The translations under genes and the position numbers were made by a program. From Methylophilus medardicus (GTDB lineage Bacteria; Pseudomonadota; Gammaproteobacteria; Burkholderiales; Methylophilaceae): 64,000 bases of DNA. The stretch is taken from positions 682,001 through 746,000 of the forward strand of contig NZ_CP040948.1 in the NCBI RefSeq assembly GCF_006363955.1, given 5' to 3'. The notes below the pieces were generated by a model. It made no database searches, was not told where the DNA came from, and saw only the letters and a list, made by a program, of their open reading frames with translations. Each line of letters starts with the position of its first letter. The first letter of the stretch is position 1. Below, in pieces: positions 1 to 8,775 of this stretch.

Positions 1-188
1 GTTTACAAAAAACGTTGGTCGCGGTCAAAGGCACCCGCCACGTGAAAAAATCTGACATGGTGCATAACACCTGGATGCCAAAGATTGAGGTAGACCCCGA
101 AACCTATGAAGTACTGGCCGACGGCATGCATTTAACTTGCGAGCCAGCCGAAGTGTTGCCGATGGCGCAGCGTTACTTTCTATTTTAA
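1..188 (+). CDS. ureC: Urease alpha subunit, 3' end only
   Basis: This is the C-terminal 61 codons of the catalytic urease subunit, open at the left window edge and read in frame 3 to a TAA at 186-188. The tail carries MVHN, a VDPETYEV stretch and the ending [13 protein letters not shown], which matches the conserved C-terminus of UreC (known family ending [10 protein letters not shown]). The nickel ligands and catalytic residues lie upstream, outside the window. ureE starts two bases after the stop, so this is the upstream end of a urease structural/accessory operon. The identity is secure despite truncation, because this ending is very conserved. Confidence 0.95.
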   Translation, partial: LQKTLVAVKGTRHVKKSDMVHNTWMPKIEVDPETYEVLADGMHLTCEPAEVLPMAQRYFLF

Positions 189-190
189 CC

Positions 191-694
191 ATGATTCATT
201 TAACCGAACGTTTAACCGTGAGTGGGCATATTGACGATACGCTCCAACTGCCTTTTGACCAGCGGCAAAAAAGTCGCTTGCGCGTTACATTGGCCTCGGG
301 CCAAGAGGCGGCCTTATTTTTGTCACGTGGCATTATTCTAAGGGGTGGCGATTTAATCCGCTCAGAAGATGGCAAGGTCGTGGTACAAATTGTGGCGGCG
401 CAAGAGCCCGTGTACAACGTGATCGCCCCCACCATGAGAGACTTGATGTGCGCAGCGTATCACCTGGGCAACCGTCATGTGCCATTGCAAATTGGAGATG
501 GCTGGTTGCGCCTAGAGCAAGACTATGTGCTCAGAGATATGTTGCTCGGTTTGGGGATGCAAGTGAGTGAGGTGCACGCGCCGTTTGAACCAGAGGCGGG
601 CGCTTATGGCGGTGGCCATCGTCATGGGCACGAAGATGATGGTTTACAGACTTTGCGACCCCGCACCAAAGGGCAGGGCAACCTCCATGGCTGA
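191..694 (+). CDS. ureE: Urease accessory protein UreE (nickel metallochaperone)
   Basis: The 167-residue protein delivers Ni to apo-urease through UreG. The start at 191 was chosen over an upstream in-frame start at 137 because the latter lies inside ureC and 191 gives the normal UreE N-terminus (MIHLTERL). The N-terminal half has the peptide-binding fold (RGIILRGGDLI) and the second half the metal-binding domain (CAAYHLGNRH, with the LGNRH histidine). The C-terminus has only a modest His stretch (GGGHRHGHEDDG), much shorter than the His-rich tail of Klebsiella UreE. The gene overlaps ureF by 8 bases, which suggests translational coupling. Confidence 0.95.
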   Translation: MIHLTERLTVSGHIDDTLQLPFDQRQKSRLRVTLASGQEAALFLSRGIILRGGDLIRSEDGKVVVQIVAAQEPVYNVIAPTMRDLMCAAYHLGNRHVPLQIGDGWLRLEQDYVLRDMLLGLGMQVSEVHAPFEPEAGAYGGGHRHGHEDDGLQTLRPRTKGQGNLHG

Positions 695-1370
695 TGCCTT
701 GGCGCTGAGTCGATTGCTACAACTGGCTAGCCCTTTGCTGCCGGTCGGGGCTTATTGTTATTCGCAAGGACTTGAGTGGGCGATTGAATCCGGCACCGTC
801 ACCGATGTGGCTTCAGCGCAAGCTTGGATCGGTGATAGTTTGCAGGTGTATCACGCGCGCTTTGAGTTGCCGGTGCTTTATCGCTTATACCAAGCTTGGC
901 AGCAGGATGACCTCTACCAAGTGCAGGCTTGGGACGAATTTTATCAAGCGGGGCGCGATACCGCAGAAGGCTGGGCCGAAACACGGCAAATGGGGTATTC
1001 GCTGCGGCGGCTGTTAAACGATTTAAAACCGATGTCTGCACAGTTGATCGCACAGGTGAACACTTTGGACGCACCGGCTTTTCCGACCCTGTATGCGGCG
1101 ATTGCGCAACATTGGCAGATTGCGCCACAAGATATGTTGCATGGCTACGCATGGGGTTGGCTAGAAAATCAGGCCAGTGCTGCGATGAAAGCGGTGCCGC
1201 TCGGCCAGGTTGCTGGGCAGACCATTTTGTTAGCGCTTGGCGAGCAACTGCCGCAGGTCATCGCGGCGGCCATGCAGCTGCCAGATGAGGACTTGAGTAA
1301 CTTTAACCCGTTGCTGAGTATCGCCGGGTGCCAACATGAAACACAATACAGCAGGTTATTTAGATCATGA
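687..1370 (+). CDS. ureF: Urease accessory protein UreF
   Basis: UreF (227 residues) acts with UreD and UreG in the urease activation complex. The typical N-terminus [17 protein letters not shown] and the following LEWAIESG are visible, as is the helical C-terminal half ([23 protein letters not shown]). The ATG at 687 was chosen over a longer upstream extension, since the extension would overlap ureE by 128 bases and carries no family sequence. It overlaps ureE by 8 bases and ureG by 4 (ATGA). Confidence 0.95.
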   Translation: MADALALSRLLQLASPLLPVGAYCYSQGLEWAIESGTVTDVASAQAWIGDSLQVYHARFELPVLYRLYQAWQQDDLYQVQAWDEFYQAGRDTAEGWAETRQMGYSLRRLLNDLKPMSAQLIAQVNTLDAPAFPTLYAAIAQHWQIAPQDMLHGYAWGWLENQASAAMKAVPLGQVAGQTILLALGEQLPQVIAAAMQLPDEDLSNFNPLLSIAGCQHETQYSRLFRS

Positions 1371-2020
1371 AAATACACACACAATTTGCTACACCTACCC
1401 CCGCCATCACCGACTATAAAGAGCCCTTGCGGGTTGGCATCGGCGGGCCAGTCGGTTCCGGAAAAACCGCGCTGACATTGTCTCTTTGCCAGCGTTTGCG
1501 AGAGGTTTACAACATCGCGGTGGTGACTAACGATATCTATACCAAAGAAGATGCCGAGTTTTTGACGCGGAACGAGGCGCTGGTGCCAGAGCGCATTATT
1601 GGCGTCGAAACCGGCGGTTGCCCGCACACGGCCATTCGCGAAGATGCCTCAATGAACCTCGAGGCGGTTGATCAACTCAGCAAGCGCTTTCAAACGCTGG
1701 ACATCGTGTTTGTCGAAAGTGGTGGCGATAATTTGGCAGCCACCTTTAGCCCGGAGCTGTCTGATTTGACGATTTATGTGATTGATGTTGCCGCCGGCGA
1801 AAAAATTCCCCGCAAAGGCGGTCCTGGCATTACCAAGTCTGACTTATTGGTGATTAACAAGATTGATCTGGCACCCATGGTTGGGGCATCGCTGGCGGTC
1901 ATGGCGCAAGATGCCAAACGCATGCGTGGCGAAAAGCCTTTTATTTTCAGTAACCTGAAAAGTGGGCAAGGGCTCGAAGAGATCGTGACATTTATAGAAA
2001 AACACGGGCTGATGTTGTAG
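1367..2020 (+). CDS. ureG: Urease accessory GTPase UreG
   Basis: A SIMIBI-class GTPase of 217 residues that energises nickel insertion into urease. The P-loop [11 protein letters not shown] is near residues 26-36. The metal-binding CPH motif lies in [17 protein letters not shown] and the guanine-specificity motif in [11 protein letters not shown]. Length matches the family (about 205-215). The start overlaps the ureF stop as ATGA, implying coupled translation. Confidence 0.97.
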   Translation: MKIHTQFATPTPAITDYKEPLRVGIGGPVGSGKTALTLSLCQRLREVYNIAVVTNDIYTKEDAEFLTRNEALVPERIIGVETGGCPHTAIREDASMNLEAVDQLSKRFQTLDIVFVESGGDNLAATFSPELSDLTIYVIDVAAGEKIPRKGGPGITKSDLLVINKIDLAPMVGASLAVMAQDAKRMRGEKPFIFSNLKSGQGLEEIVTFIEKHGLML

Positions 2021-2080
2021 TTTTTGTAGGCGTTGATCCAATCATCGCATGGCGAATTTACTATTGTTGGAGAAGATTGA

Positions 2081-2644
2081 ATGAAAAAAAGTATTCTGTG
2101 GGGGATCTTGGCGAGTGTGGCCTCAGGCGTGGCTGAGGCGCACCCGGGGCATGGGCTGACAGCAGGTTTTGCGGCAGGGTTCATGCACCCACTCACTGGC
2201 TGGGATCATCTGCTGGTGATGTTGTCATTGGGCATTTGGGCGGCACGCCGCCCGCAAGGCCAAGGTTGGCCATTGCCGTTGTTGTTTGTATTGGTGATGG
2301 CACTGTCAGCATTGACAGCCATGGCTTGGCTATCTGCGTCATTTGCTGAAGTCATGGTAGCCGCGAGCGTGCTGATGATGGGCGCGCTACTCCTCTCCGA
2401 AGTGTCGGTATCGCGCACGCTTCAATGGGCTGGCGTGACTGTGATTGCCGCCGCACATGGCTATTTACATGGCTTGGAGTTAGGCAGCCATTGGACTGCG
2501 TTGGTTGGCATGGTCACCGCCACTGCCATGCTTCATGTTGCGGGTTGGCTAATTGGCCATCTGCGACAGTCCTGGGCAACGCATGCATCACGTTTGCTCG
2601 GTGCGCTCATGTTGCTACTCGGTATTGGTTTGATTTGGGCCTGA
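2081..2644 (+). CDS. HupE/UreJ-family nickel (or cobalt) permease
   Basis: A 187-residue membrane protein. After a signal-like N-terminus it has the family hallmark HPGHG, then TGWDHLLVMLSLGIWAA, and about six hydrophobic segments, with further His in HGYLHGLELG. The HupE/UreJ family is associated with Ni/Co uptake or release. Placement 60 bases after ureG, with a GGAGA ribosome site, suggests it supplies nickel for urease. Direction of transport is not shown by sequence. A strong terminator follows, closing the urease operon. Confidence 0.9.
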   Translation: MKKSILWGILASVASGVAEAHPGHGLTAGFAAGFMHPLTGWDHLLVMLSLGIWAARRPQGQGWPLPLLFVLVMALSALTAMAWLSASFAEVMVAASVLMMGALLLSEVSVSRTLQWAGVTVIAAAHGYLHGLELGSHWTALVGMVTATAMLHVAGWLIGHLRQSWATHASRLLGALMLLLGIGLIWA

Positions 2645-2678
2645 GTTCAATGTAAGCCCCGTTTGCACGCACAAAGGT

Positions 2679-2712
2679 AAAATGCGGATAAGTTTGTTAT
2701 CCGCATTTTTTA
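2679..2712 (+). terminator. Rho-independent terminator after hupE/ureJ
   Basis: Perfect 13-bp arms at 2679-2691 and 2697-2709 (AAAATGCGGATAA / TTATCCGCATTTT), a 5-base loop, and a following T-rich run. It ends the urease operon and separates it from the permease-kinase gene. Confidence 0.9.
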
Positions 2713-2735
2713 TTTATGTCATGCTTTGGTTTCTT

Positions 2736-2753
2736 CTACGTCAATTAACGTAG
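2736..2753. promoter_or_regulatory. Inverted repeat upstream of the permease-kinase gene
   Basis: CTACGT at 2736-2741 and ACGTAG at 2748-2753 form a near-perfect 18-bp dyad around AATT, about 80 bases upstream of the kinase start and just before a TTGATT that could be a -35 element. This is the size and placement of an operator, possibly for the LuxR-family response regulator encoded downstream. Function is inferred only. Confidence 0.4.
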
Positions 2754-2833
2754 TGATTGATTCAGTCACAGGTTCTAGCATACGCTGGGGCATCTTTTAT
2801 CGCTTACGGTCCCGACTTTTTAAGGATTGTTGA

Positions 2834-5800
2834 TTGTCAAACCCATCCGAATTCACAGCGGCACCCCAGGCCGAGCCGATACAGCGTATCGTCAAGATTC
2901 GTCGCGACTATAATAATTGGGTCGCCAACGAGACGATTGAAGATTACGCCTTGCGCTACACCCCGCGGGCTTTCCGCAAGTGGTCTATTTTACGTGTCTC
3001 GAATACGGCGCTAGGCGCGATTTCGTTTTTGGTGCTGGAGGCGATTGGCGGCACCATTACCATTAATTATGGCTTTCCGAATGCCTTATGGGCAATTCTC
3101 GCGGTGGGTCTGATTATTTTTCTGACCGGCTTGCCTATCAGCTACTACGCTGCCAAGTATGGCCTCGACATGGATTTGCTGACACGTGGCGCCGGGTTTG
3201 GTTATATCGGCTCGACGATTTCTTCGTTTATTTACGCGTCGTTTACGTTTATTTTGTTTTCGCTCGAAGCCGCGATCATGGGCTATGCGCTAGAACTGTA
3301 TTTTCATCTCCCTTTGTACATAGGCTATTTGGTCAGTGCCTTGATTGTGATCCCGCTGGTCACCCACGGCGTGACTCTAATCAGCCGCATCCAGATGATT
3401 ACGCAACCGATCTGGATCGCATTGATGTTTCTACCTTTCTTTGCCATTCTTCAAATGGACCCCGGGGTGTTGCATCGCTTGAGCACTTTTGCCGGCATCT
3501 CGGCTGAAGGCGCGCATTTCAATTGGGTGATGTTTGGCACAGCCACCGCTGTCGGCGTGGCGTTGATTCCACAGATTGGCGAGCAGGTCGACTTTTTACG
3601 GTTTATGCCGGAGCGTAACCAAGAAAACTATTGGCGCTGGAATCTCGGTGTATTGATGGCAGGCCCGGGCTGGGTGATTTTGGGTATGCTTAAAATGCTG
3701 GCGGGCGCCTTACTGGCCTATCTGGTATTCAATCGCGACATGCCGCTCAGCTCCGCCGTGAATCCTACGCACATGTATTGGATTGGCTTTGAGTACGTAT
3801 TCAGTAATCATCAGGTCGCACTGGCGGTGACCGCGTTGTTTGTCTGCGTCTCGCAAATCAAGGTCAACATGACCAATGCCTATGCCGGCTCATTGGCCTG
3901 GTCCAATTTTTTTGCTCGGCTGACACACAGCCATCCCGGGCGGATTGTCTGGGTGGCGTTTAATGTCATGATCGCCATCGTGCTGATGGAGCTCAATGTA
4001 TTTCAGGCGCTGGAGGAGATCTTGGGCCTATATGCCAACATCGCGATTGCTTGGGTTGCGGCGGTGGTGGCAGATTTGGTGATCAATAAACCCTTGGGCT
4101 TAAGTCCGAAGGGCATTGAGTTTAGGCGCGCTTACTTATATGACATTAACCCGGTTGGGGTTGGTGCCATGTTTATCGCTTCAGCCATCTCAATCGCGGC
4201 CTATACCGGCATTATGGGCGTGTTGGCACAGTCGTTTTCTACCTTTATTTCACTCTTCACGGCGCTGTTAATGTCGCCGCTGATCGCTTGGTATACCAAA
4301 GGCAAATATTATCTGGCCAGACCAAGGCCGACCTATTCGCAACCGTCGACCACAAAACAATGCGTGATCTGCGAGCGCGAATATGAGGTGAACGACATGG
4401 CGCATTGCCCGGCCTACGGCGGCGCCATCTGCTCGTTGTGCTGCTGTTTAGATGCGCGTTGTCATGATGCCTGTAAACCGCAAGCGCGGTTAAGCGCACA
4501 GTGGGAGGCGCTGAACAAAAAGTTTTTACCACAGCGTCTGTGGCCGCATTTAAATGGCGGGGTGGCTCACTTTTTACTGTTGATGGTGATCGCCATGATT
4601 TTGTTTGGCGCGACCATCGGTTTAATTTACTTGCATGATGCGCTCACCGTGGGCCGTGATTATCCCGGATTGATGCAGCATTTCCGCTCGGGTTATTTAA
4701 AAGTATTTGTGGCGCTATTATTTTTAGGCGGCATTGTGGCTTGGTGGCTGGTGCTCACTTCTGCCAGCCGCCGGGTGGCGCAGGAAGAGTCAAACCGGCA
4801 AACCGGCTTGTTGCTTGAAGAAATTGAGTCCCATAAAAAGACCGATGCGCAGTTGCAAAAGGCCAGACGATTGGCAGAAGAGGCTAACCAAGCCAAGAGT
4901 CGTTATATCACTGGCATCAGCCATGAGCTGCGCACACCGCTCAACAGTATTCTGGGCTATGCACAACTGCTGACCAATGATGACAGTATTCCTGAGCACC
5001 GCAAACAGGCCATTAAAACCATCAGTCGCGGTGGGGAGCATTTATTATCGCTGATCGAGAGTACGCTGGATATTGCCCGAATTGAGAGCGGCAAAATGGC
5101 GTTTGATGTCAAGCCGCTGCATTTTCCTGACTTTGTCGGTCAGATGGTGAGCATGTTTGAAATTCAGGCACAAAATAAAGGCCTAGCGTTTTATTTTGAA
5201 CAAGTTGGCAACTTGCCCGAGTATGTGCGCGCGGACCACAAGCGACTGATGCAGATTTTGGTCAATATTTTGGGCAACGCTGTCAAATTCACCACCAAAG
5301 GCAGGGTGACTTTTCGTGTCAGTTATGCCAGAGAAATTGCACACATTGATATTGAAGATACCGGCCCCGGCATCGCACCCAATGAGGTAGAAAAGATTTT
5401 TGAACCGTTTGAGCGGGGCAGTGCGGCGGATGTGGTTGGCATTGGCGGCACCGGCCTGGGCCTGACGATCAGTAAGCTGTTGACACAGCTCATGGGCGGC
5501 GAGATGCATTTTGACAGCCTAGTCGGGCGTGGCACCCGGTTTGAGATTCGTTTGTTTTTACCGCAGATTCGCGAAACAGCCCATTTATCGAAAAAAGCCG
5601 TACGCCAACGCATCGGCTACGAAGGTCCGCCACGCACTATTTTGGTGGTGGATAACGAGGAGGCTGACCGGGCATTATTACGCGATGCTTTGCAACCGCT
5701 GGGCTTTGTAGTGCATGAGGCTAGTAACGGGCAGGCCTGCGTCAATCAATATCAGATGTTACAGGCGGATTTAATCCTGATGGATCTGGCGATGCCGATG

Positions 5801-6283
5801 ATGGATGGCTGGGAGGCGGCCTACATCATCCGTCAGGTGCATCACGCAACATTGCCGATTGCGATTATCTCCGCCAATGCGTATGACCGTAACCTCGATA
5901 ACCAGGCCAAAATCCCGGCGCATGACTTTTTTGTCAAACCGGTCAATCTCGATGAGGTGTTAGACTGGATTGGCCATCAGCTTTTGTTGCAATGGCGCTA
6001 TGCGGATAGCCCGGCAGCACGCGCAGTGATGCCAGTGGTGCCGCCCGTGTCAGGACAAGACGGCGTAATGGTGCAGGCGATTCCTGCCTTGCTGCTTGAG
6101 AATCTGGCACAGTTTGCCCGCATGGGCTATGTTAAAGGGGTGCGCGAGATCATCGCCACCCTCAATAAAGAACATGCGCCACACCAAGATTTAATTTTTG
6201 CATTGCAAGAAGCCATGGAACGCTTTGATTTTGCTAAACTGCAACGCTTGATTGAGGAGTACACCCAAAATGACCAGCCATAG
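2834..6283 (+). CDS. NCS1-type permease fused to hybrid sensor histidine kinase
   Basis: An 1149-residue transporter-kinase fusion. Residues about 20-500 resemble an NCS1 (nucleobase/allantoin) permease with about 12 membrane segments. Residues 510-547 form a Cys-rich insert with nine cysteines (CVIC, HC, CSLCCC, CHDAC). Two more membrane helices follow, then a linker, HisKA (H697 in HELRTPLNS), HATPase boxes (NILGNAVKFT, DTGPGI, GTGLGLTI) and a REC domain with D984 in LMDLAMPMMDGW. A short extension ends the protein. The TTG at 2834 is preceded by AAGGA at 7 bases. The gene overlaps the downstream response regulator by 14 bases. Its position beside urease suggests sensing of urea, purine or a related nitrogen source. 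The ligand is not known from sequence. Confidence 0.9.
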   Translation: MSNPSEFTAAPQAEPIQRIVKIRRDYNNWVANETIEDYALRYTPRAFRKWSILRVSNTALGAISFLVLEAIGGTITINYGFPNALWAILAVGLIIFLTGLPISYYAAKYGLDMDLLTRGAGFGYIGSTISSFIYASFTFILFSLEAAIMGYALELYFHLPLYIGYLVSALIVIPLVTHGVTLISRIQMITQPIWIALMFLPFFAILQMDPGVLHRLSTFAGISAEGAHFNWVMFGTATAVGVALIPQIGEQVDFLRFMPERNQENYWRWNLGVLMAGPGWVILGMLKMLAGALLAYLVFNRDMPLSSAVNPTHMYWIGFEYVFSNHQVALAVTALFVCVSQIKVNMTNAYAGSLAWSNFFARLTHSHPGRIVWVAFNVMIAIVLMELNVFQALEEILGLYANIAIAWVAAVVADLVINKPLGLSPKGIEFRRAYLYDINPVGVGAMFIASAISIAAYTGIMGVLAQSFSTFISLFTALLMSPLIAWYTKGKYYLARPRPTYSQPSTTKQCVICEREYEVNDMAHCPAYGGAICSLCCCLDARCHDACKPQARLSAQWEALNKKFLPQRLWPHLNGGVAHFLLLMVIAMILFGATIGLIYLHDALTVGRDYPGLMQHFRSGYLKVFVALLFLGGIVAWWLVLTSASRRVAQEESNRQTGLLLEEIESHKKTDAQLQKARRLAEEANQAKSRYITGISHELRTPLNSILGYAQLLTNDDSIPEHRKQAIKTISRGGEHLLSLIESTLDIARIESGKMAFDVKPLHFPDFVGQMVSMFEIQAQNKGLAFYFEQVGNLPEYVRADHKRLMQILVNILGNAVKFTTKGRVTFRVSYAREIAHIDIEDTGPGIAPNEVEKIFEPFERGSAADVVGIGGTGLGLTISKLLTQLMGGEMHFDSLVGRGTRFEIRLFLPQIRETAHLSKKAVRQRIGYEGPPRTILVVDNEEADRALLRDALQPLGFVVHEASNGQACVNQYQMLQADLILMDLAMPMMDGWEAAYIIRQVHHATLPIAIISANAYDRNLDNQAKIPAHDFFVKPVNLDEVLDWIGHQLLLQWRYADSPAARAVMPVVPPVSGQDGVMVQAIPALLLENLAQFARMGYVKGVREIIATLNKEHAPHQDLIFALQEAMERFDFAKLQRLIEEYTQNDQP

Positions 6284-7202
6284 CCATACCGTGTTAATTG
6301 TGGATGATGTGCCAGAAAATCTGGCCTATCTGCATGACGCACTGGATGAATTCGGCTATCAGGTCTATGTGGCCAACTCCGGCGAGATGGCATTGCAGGT
6401 CGCCCATTTAATGCAGCCACATGTGATTTTGATGGATGCCATGATGCCCGGTTTGGATGGCTTTGCGACTTGCCGCCGGATTAAAGCGGCAGCAGAAACG
6501 CAACATATCCCGGTGATTTTTATGACTGGCCTGACCGAGATTGAACACGTCACCATGGCGTTTGATGCCGGTGGGGTAGATTACGTCACCAAACCCGTCC
6601 GCCCGGCAGAAGTGTTGGCCCGCCTGAAGGTGCATGTGCAAAATGCCACTAAAATGCATCAAGCCACTTCTGCGCTGGATGCGTTTGGTCAGGCGACGAT
6701 TGCTATTTTGCCCACCGACAAACGGCTGGTGTGGCAAACACCATTAGCCAAGCAGTATCTAGAACAATATTTTGCCGAGTGGGCAGCTAAAGAAGCCTAT
6801 AACGCGGTGCAAACGTTGCCGCCGATGATTTATCAGTGGCTAGAAAGTTGCATGCAACAATTCTCTGCCGCGCAGTCTATGCAAACGCTGAGTGTGAATC
6901 AGGGCAATGCGCGACTGAGCCTCACGGTGGCCAATACCAGTGAAGAGCAATGGGTGGTGGTGCTACGCGAATACTCCGACGAAGCGCAAATTGAGTCTTT
7001 GGGTAAAGTGTTTCAACTGACCAAGCGCGAGTCCGAGGTGTTGTATTGGACCGTCAAGGGTAAAACCAACAAAGATGTGGGCGAGATTTTAGGCACCAGC
7101 CCGCGCACGATTAATAAACATTTAGAGCATGTATTCCAAAAGCTGGGGGTGGAGACCCGCACCGCAGCGGCTTCTCTGGTGGCGTCTAAAGTCAAATTCT
7201 GA
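6270..7202 (+). CDS. LuxR/NarL-type DNA-binding response regulator
   Basis: 310 residues: REC domain with phospho-acceptor D56 (LMDAMMPGLDGF) and the conserved Lys in YVTKPVRPAE, a middle region of about 100 residues (140-235) with no motif I recognise, and a C-terminal HTH (LTKRESEVLYWTVKGKTNKD; TINKHLEHVFQKLGVETR). The start at 6270 lies inside the end of the kinase gene (14-base overlap), so the two are almost certainly a cognate pair. An earlier TTG at 6252 is less likely. Confidence 0.92.
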   Translation: MTSHSHTVLIVDDVPENLAYLHDALDEFGYQVYVANSGEMALQVAHLMQPHVILMDAMMPGLDGFATCRRIKAAAETQHIPVIFMTGLTEIEHVTMAFDAGGVDYVTKPVRPAEVLARLKVHVQNATKMHQATSALDAFGQATIAILPTDKRLVWQTPLAKQYLEQYFAEWAAKEAYNAVQTLPPMIYQWLESCMQQFSAAQSMQTLSVNQGNARLSLTVANTSEEQWVVVLREYSDEAQIESLGKVFQLTKRESEVLYWTVKGKTNKDVGEILGTSPRTINKHLEHVFQKLGVETRTAAASLVASKVKF

Positions 7203-7214
7203 TTGGCGAGTACC

Positions 7215-7250
7215 CACCAACAAGGCCTGCGATTGCAGGCCTTGTTGGTG
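7215..7250 (+). terminator. Perfect 16-bp hairpin after the response regulator
   Basis: CACCAACAAGGCCTGC at 7215-7230 pairs perfectly with 7235-7250 around a GATT loop. It lies 12 bases after the stop, between convergent genes, but has no T-run on either side. It may be a terminator with a weak U-tract or an mRNA 3'-end stabiliser. Confidence 0.55.
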
Positions 7251-7341
7251 AAAGTGATGCACAGATTCCCATCGGCTCGTAAACACGCTGGCTATTGGTA
7301 AGGCTAAAAGCGCGATCGCGTTACGCGATCATCGGTGCGGA

Positions 7342-7896
7342 TTAAAAGGCGTAGATCACCCCGACGCTCGTGACATTGGCATCGAAACTTTTACTGCCGC
7401 CAGCCGTTTTGTCCACCTCGGCTTGATAGTGGTCCCATGACACGCGCATTGAAATTGCTTGATCAAAGTGATATTCCGCACCGAGCCCATAGGTGGCGCC
7501 GGTGTGTGTGGCGTCGTTGTAAGCATTCAAATCTGAAGACACTTTGCTCTTGGTCGCGGCAACCCCTAGTTTGCCATAGACATCAAAGGCATCATTCAAC
7601 GGTAAACGACCCACCGCTGTCAGGCTAAGAGCATCTGCTTTGGCGCTACCGCTTAAGTTGTCTGTGACTTTGCCGATGCCGGTATATTGGCCCTCAACGG
7701 CCAAGTAACGGTTGAGTTGATAGCCTGCCACAATCCCGGCCACTGTTTGACTATCTTTGTCTACGCCATTGGGCGTTTTTAAGTTAGGCATGCCGATGCC
7801 TAAGTTGATGCCGGCATATAAGCCCTCGGCACTGGCGAGCATTGGCGCCATCCATGTGAAACTACTGATTAAAAGTACAATCGCTTGCTTACGCAT
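7342..7896 (-). CDS. Outer-membrane beta-barrel protein (OmpA/OmpX-like)
   Basis: A 184-residue secreted protein. It has a signal peptide cleaved after ASA near residue 23, then alternating amphipathic strands with the pattern of an 8-stranded barrel (ISMRVSWDHYQAEV), and ends SVGVIYAF, with the terminal aromatic residue typical of BAM substrates. The length fits the small OmpA-like barrel families. There is no peptidoglycan-binding domain. The TPR gene lies 27 bases upstream on the same strand, so the two may be co-transcribed. The specific role is unknown. Confidence 0.8.
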   Translation of the reverse strand: MRKQAIVLLISSFTWMAPMLASAEGLYAGINLGIGMPNLKTPNGVDKDSQTVAGIVAGYQLNRYLAVEGQYTGIGKVTDNLSGSAKADALSLTAVGRLPLNDAFDVYGKLGVAATKSKVSSDLNAYNDATHTGATYGLGAEYHFDQAISMRVSWDHYQAEVDKTAGGSKSFDANVTSVGVIYAF

Positions 7897-7923
7897 GTGC
7901 GGTTCTCCGGTGTGGGGTGGCTA

Positions 7924-8574
7924 TTATTTAAGTTTGCTCTGGGCCAGACGTAGGCCTTCTTCTATATCCAGTTTACGGCCGGCATCTGCATCTTCGCGGC
8001 CTGGGCGCGCAGGGGCTTGTAATGCTTTCTGATAATAGGTCACCGCTTGCGCATTGTCGCCTTGCGCACGTAAATAGTCGGCATAAAAATAGTTACTATC
8101 GATGCCATTGGGGTTGAGTTGCAGCGCTTTTTCTAAATACTCACGGCCTTTTTTCTTGTCACCAAAGCCGATTGGCCAACCGGGTACACGAAAGTATAAA
8201 GAGCCTAGCGTGGTATAAGCCGAGCCGTTAAGCGCCTGCGGGTTGGCTTTGATGCTTGCGAGTAGTAAATCGCGGGCTTGTTCCGCCGCTTTTAATGCAT
8301 TGACAGGATGCAATGGGCCCATGCTTTTGGCGTAACCACTCAAAACAATCGCTTCCCAAATCATCGCTTCACTGGCGTCGGGATTTTTAGCCGTGAGTTG
8401 ATGCGCTTGTTCAGACAGTGCTTTAAAAGCAGGTTCTTGTTGATCTTTGGTCGTTTGATAAGTCGCTTTCGCCCAAGCATGTTGCAAGTTGCTCAGCTCG
8501 CTTTCCAGATGTTCGTCGGCGAATGCGACGTGTGTCAGCAAAGTTAAGCAGGTGTATAGCATCCAACGTTTCAC
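7924..8574 (-). CDS. Secreted TPR-repeat protein
   Basis: 216 residues with a signal peptide (cleavage after VAFA, about residue 19). Two to three TPR-like units are visible, for example GREYLEKALQLNPNGIDSNY and AQAVTYYQKALQAPARP. Probably periplasmic and a scaffold for protein contacts. It lies immediately upstream of the barrel protein gene, which could be its partner. No specific function can be given. Confidence 0.8.
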   Translation of the reverse strand: MKRWMLYTCLTLLTHVAFADEHLESELSNLQHAWAKATYQTTKDQQEPAFKALSEQAHQLTAKNPDASEAMIWEAIVLSGYAKSMGPLHPVNALKAAEQARDLLLASIKANPQALNGSAYTTLGSLYFRVPGWPIGFGDKKKGREYLEKALQLNPNGIDSNYFYADYLRAQGDNAQAVTYYQKALQAPARPGREDADAGRKLDIEEGLRLAQSKLK

Positions 8575-8657
8575 AGTGACTCCTAAATTAAACAGGGATG
8601 AATTGAGTGAAGCTGTTTTTGCAATTAGAGTGCCAAGTTGCCACGTGAATGCATATT

Positions 8658-8673
8658 ATTGTTGATAAACAAT
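8658..8673. promoter_or_regulatory. Palindrome ATTGTT-N4-AACAAT in a divergent promoter region
   Basis: Perfect 6-bp arms with a 4-base GATA spacer, between the divergent TPR and MFS genes. The spacing resembles FNR/CRP-family sites (TTGAT-N4-ATCAA), but two positions differ in each arm-derived consensus. Listed as a possible operator only. Confidence 0.3.
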
Positions 8674-8730
8674 CATTTATATCAATAATGTGCAGCAATC
8701 TAGGCGAAGCCGGGTTTTAAATGGGGCTAA

Positions 8731-8775
8731 ACTCTGCTTTTTTTGCAGGGTCGCAAAGGGTGACTCTGCAAAAAA
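8731..8775 (+). promoter_or_regulatory. Leader with two mutually exclusive hairpins before the MFS gene
   Basis: Segment 8745-8751 can pair with 8731-8737 (ACTCTGC, loop of seven T). Alternatively 8739-8752 pairs with 8762-8775 in a 14-bp stem (TTTTTTGCAGGGTC / GACTCTGCAAAAAA, one G-T pair). The two structures share bases and cannot coexist. The region ends 41 bases before the MFS start. It could be an RNA switch or simply a DNA operator dyad. Confidence 0.4.

Noticed and set aside
4257-4532. Minus-strand reading frames inside the permease-kinase gene
   Set aside because: They are antisense shadows of a clear large gene, with no family sequence or start context.
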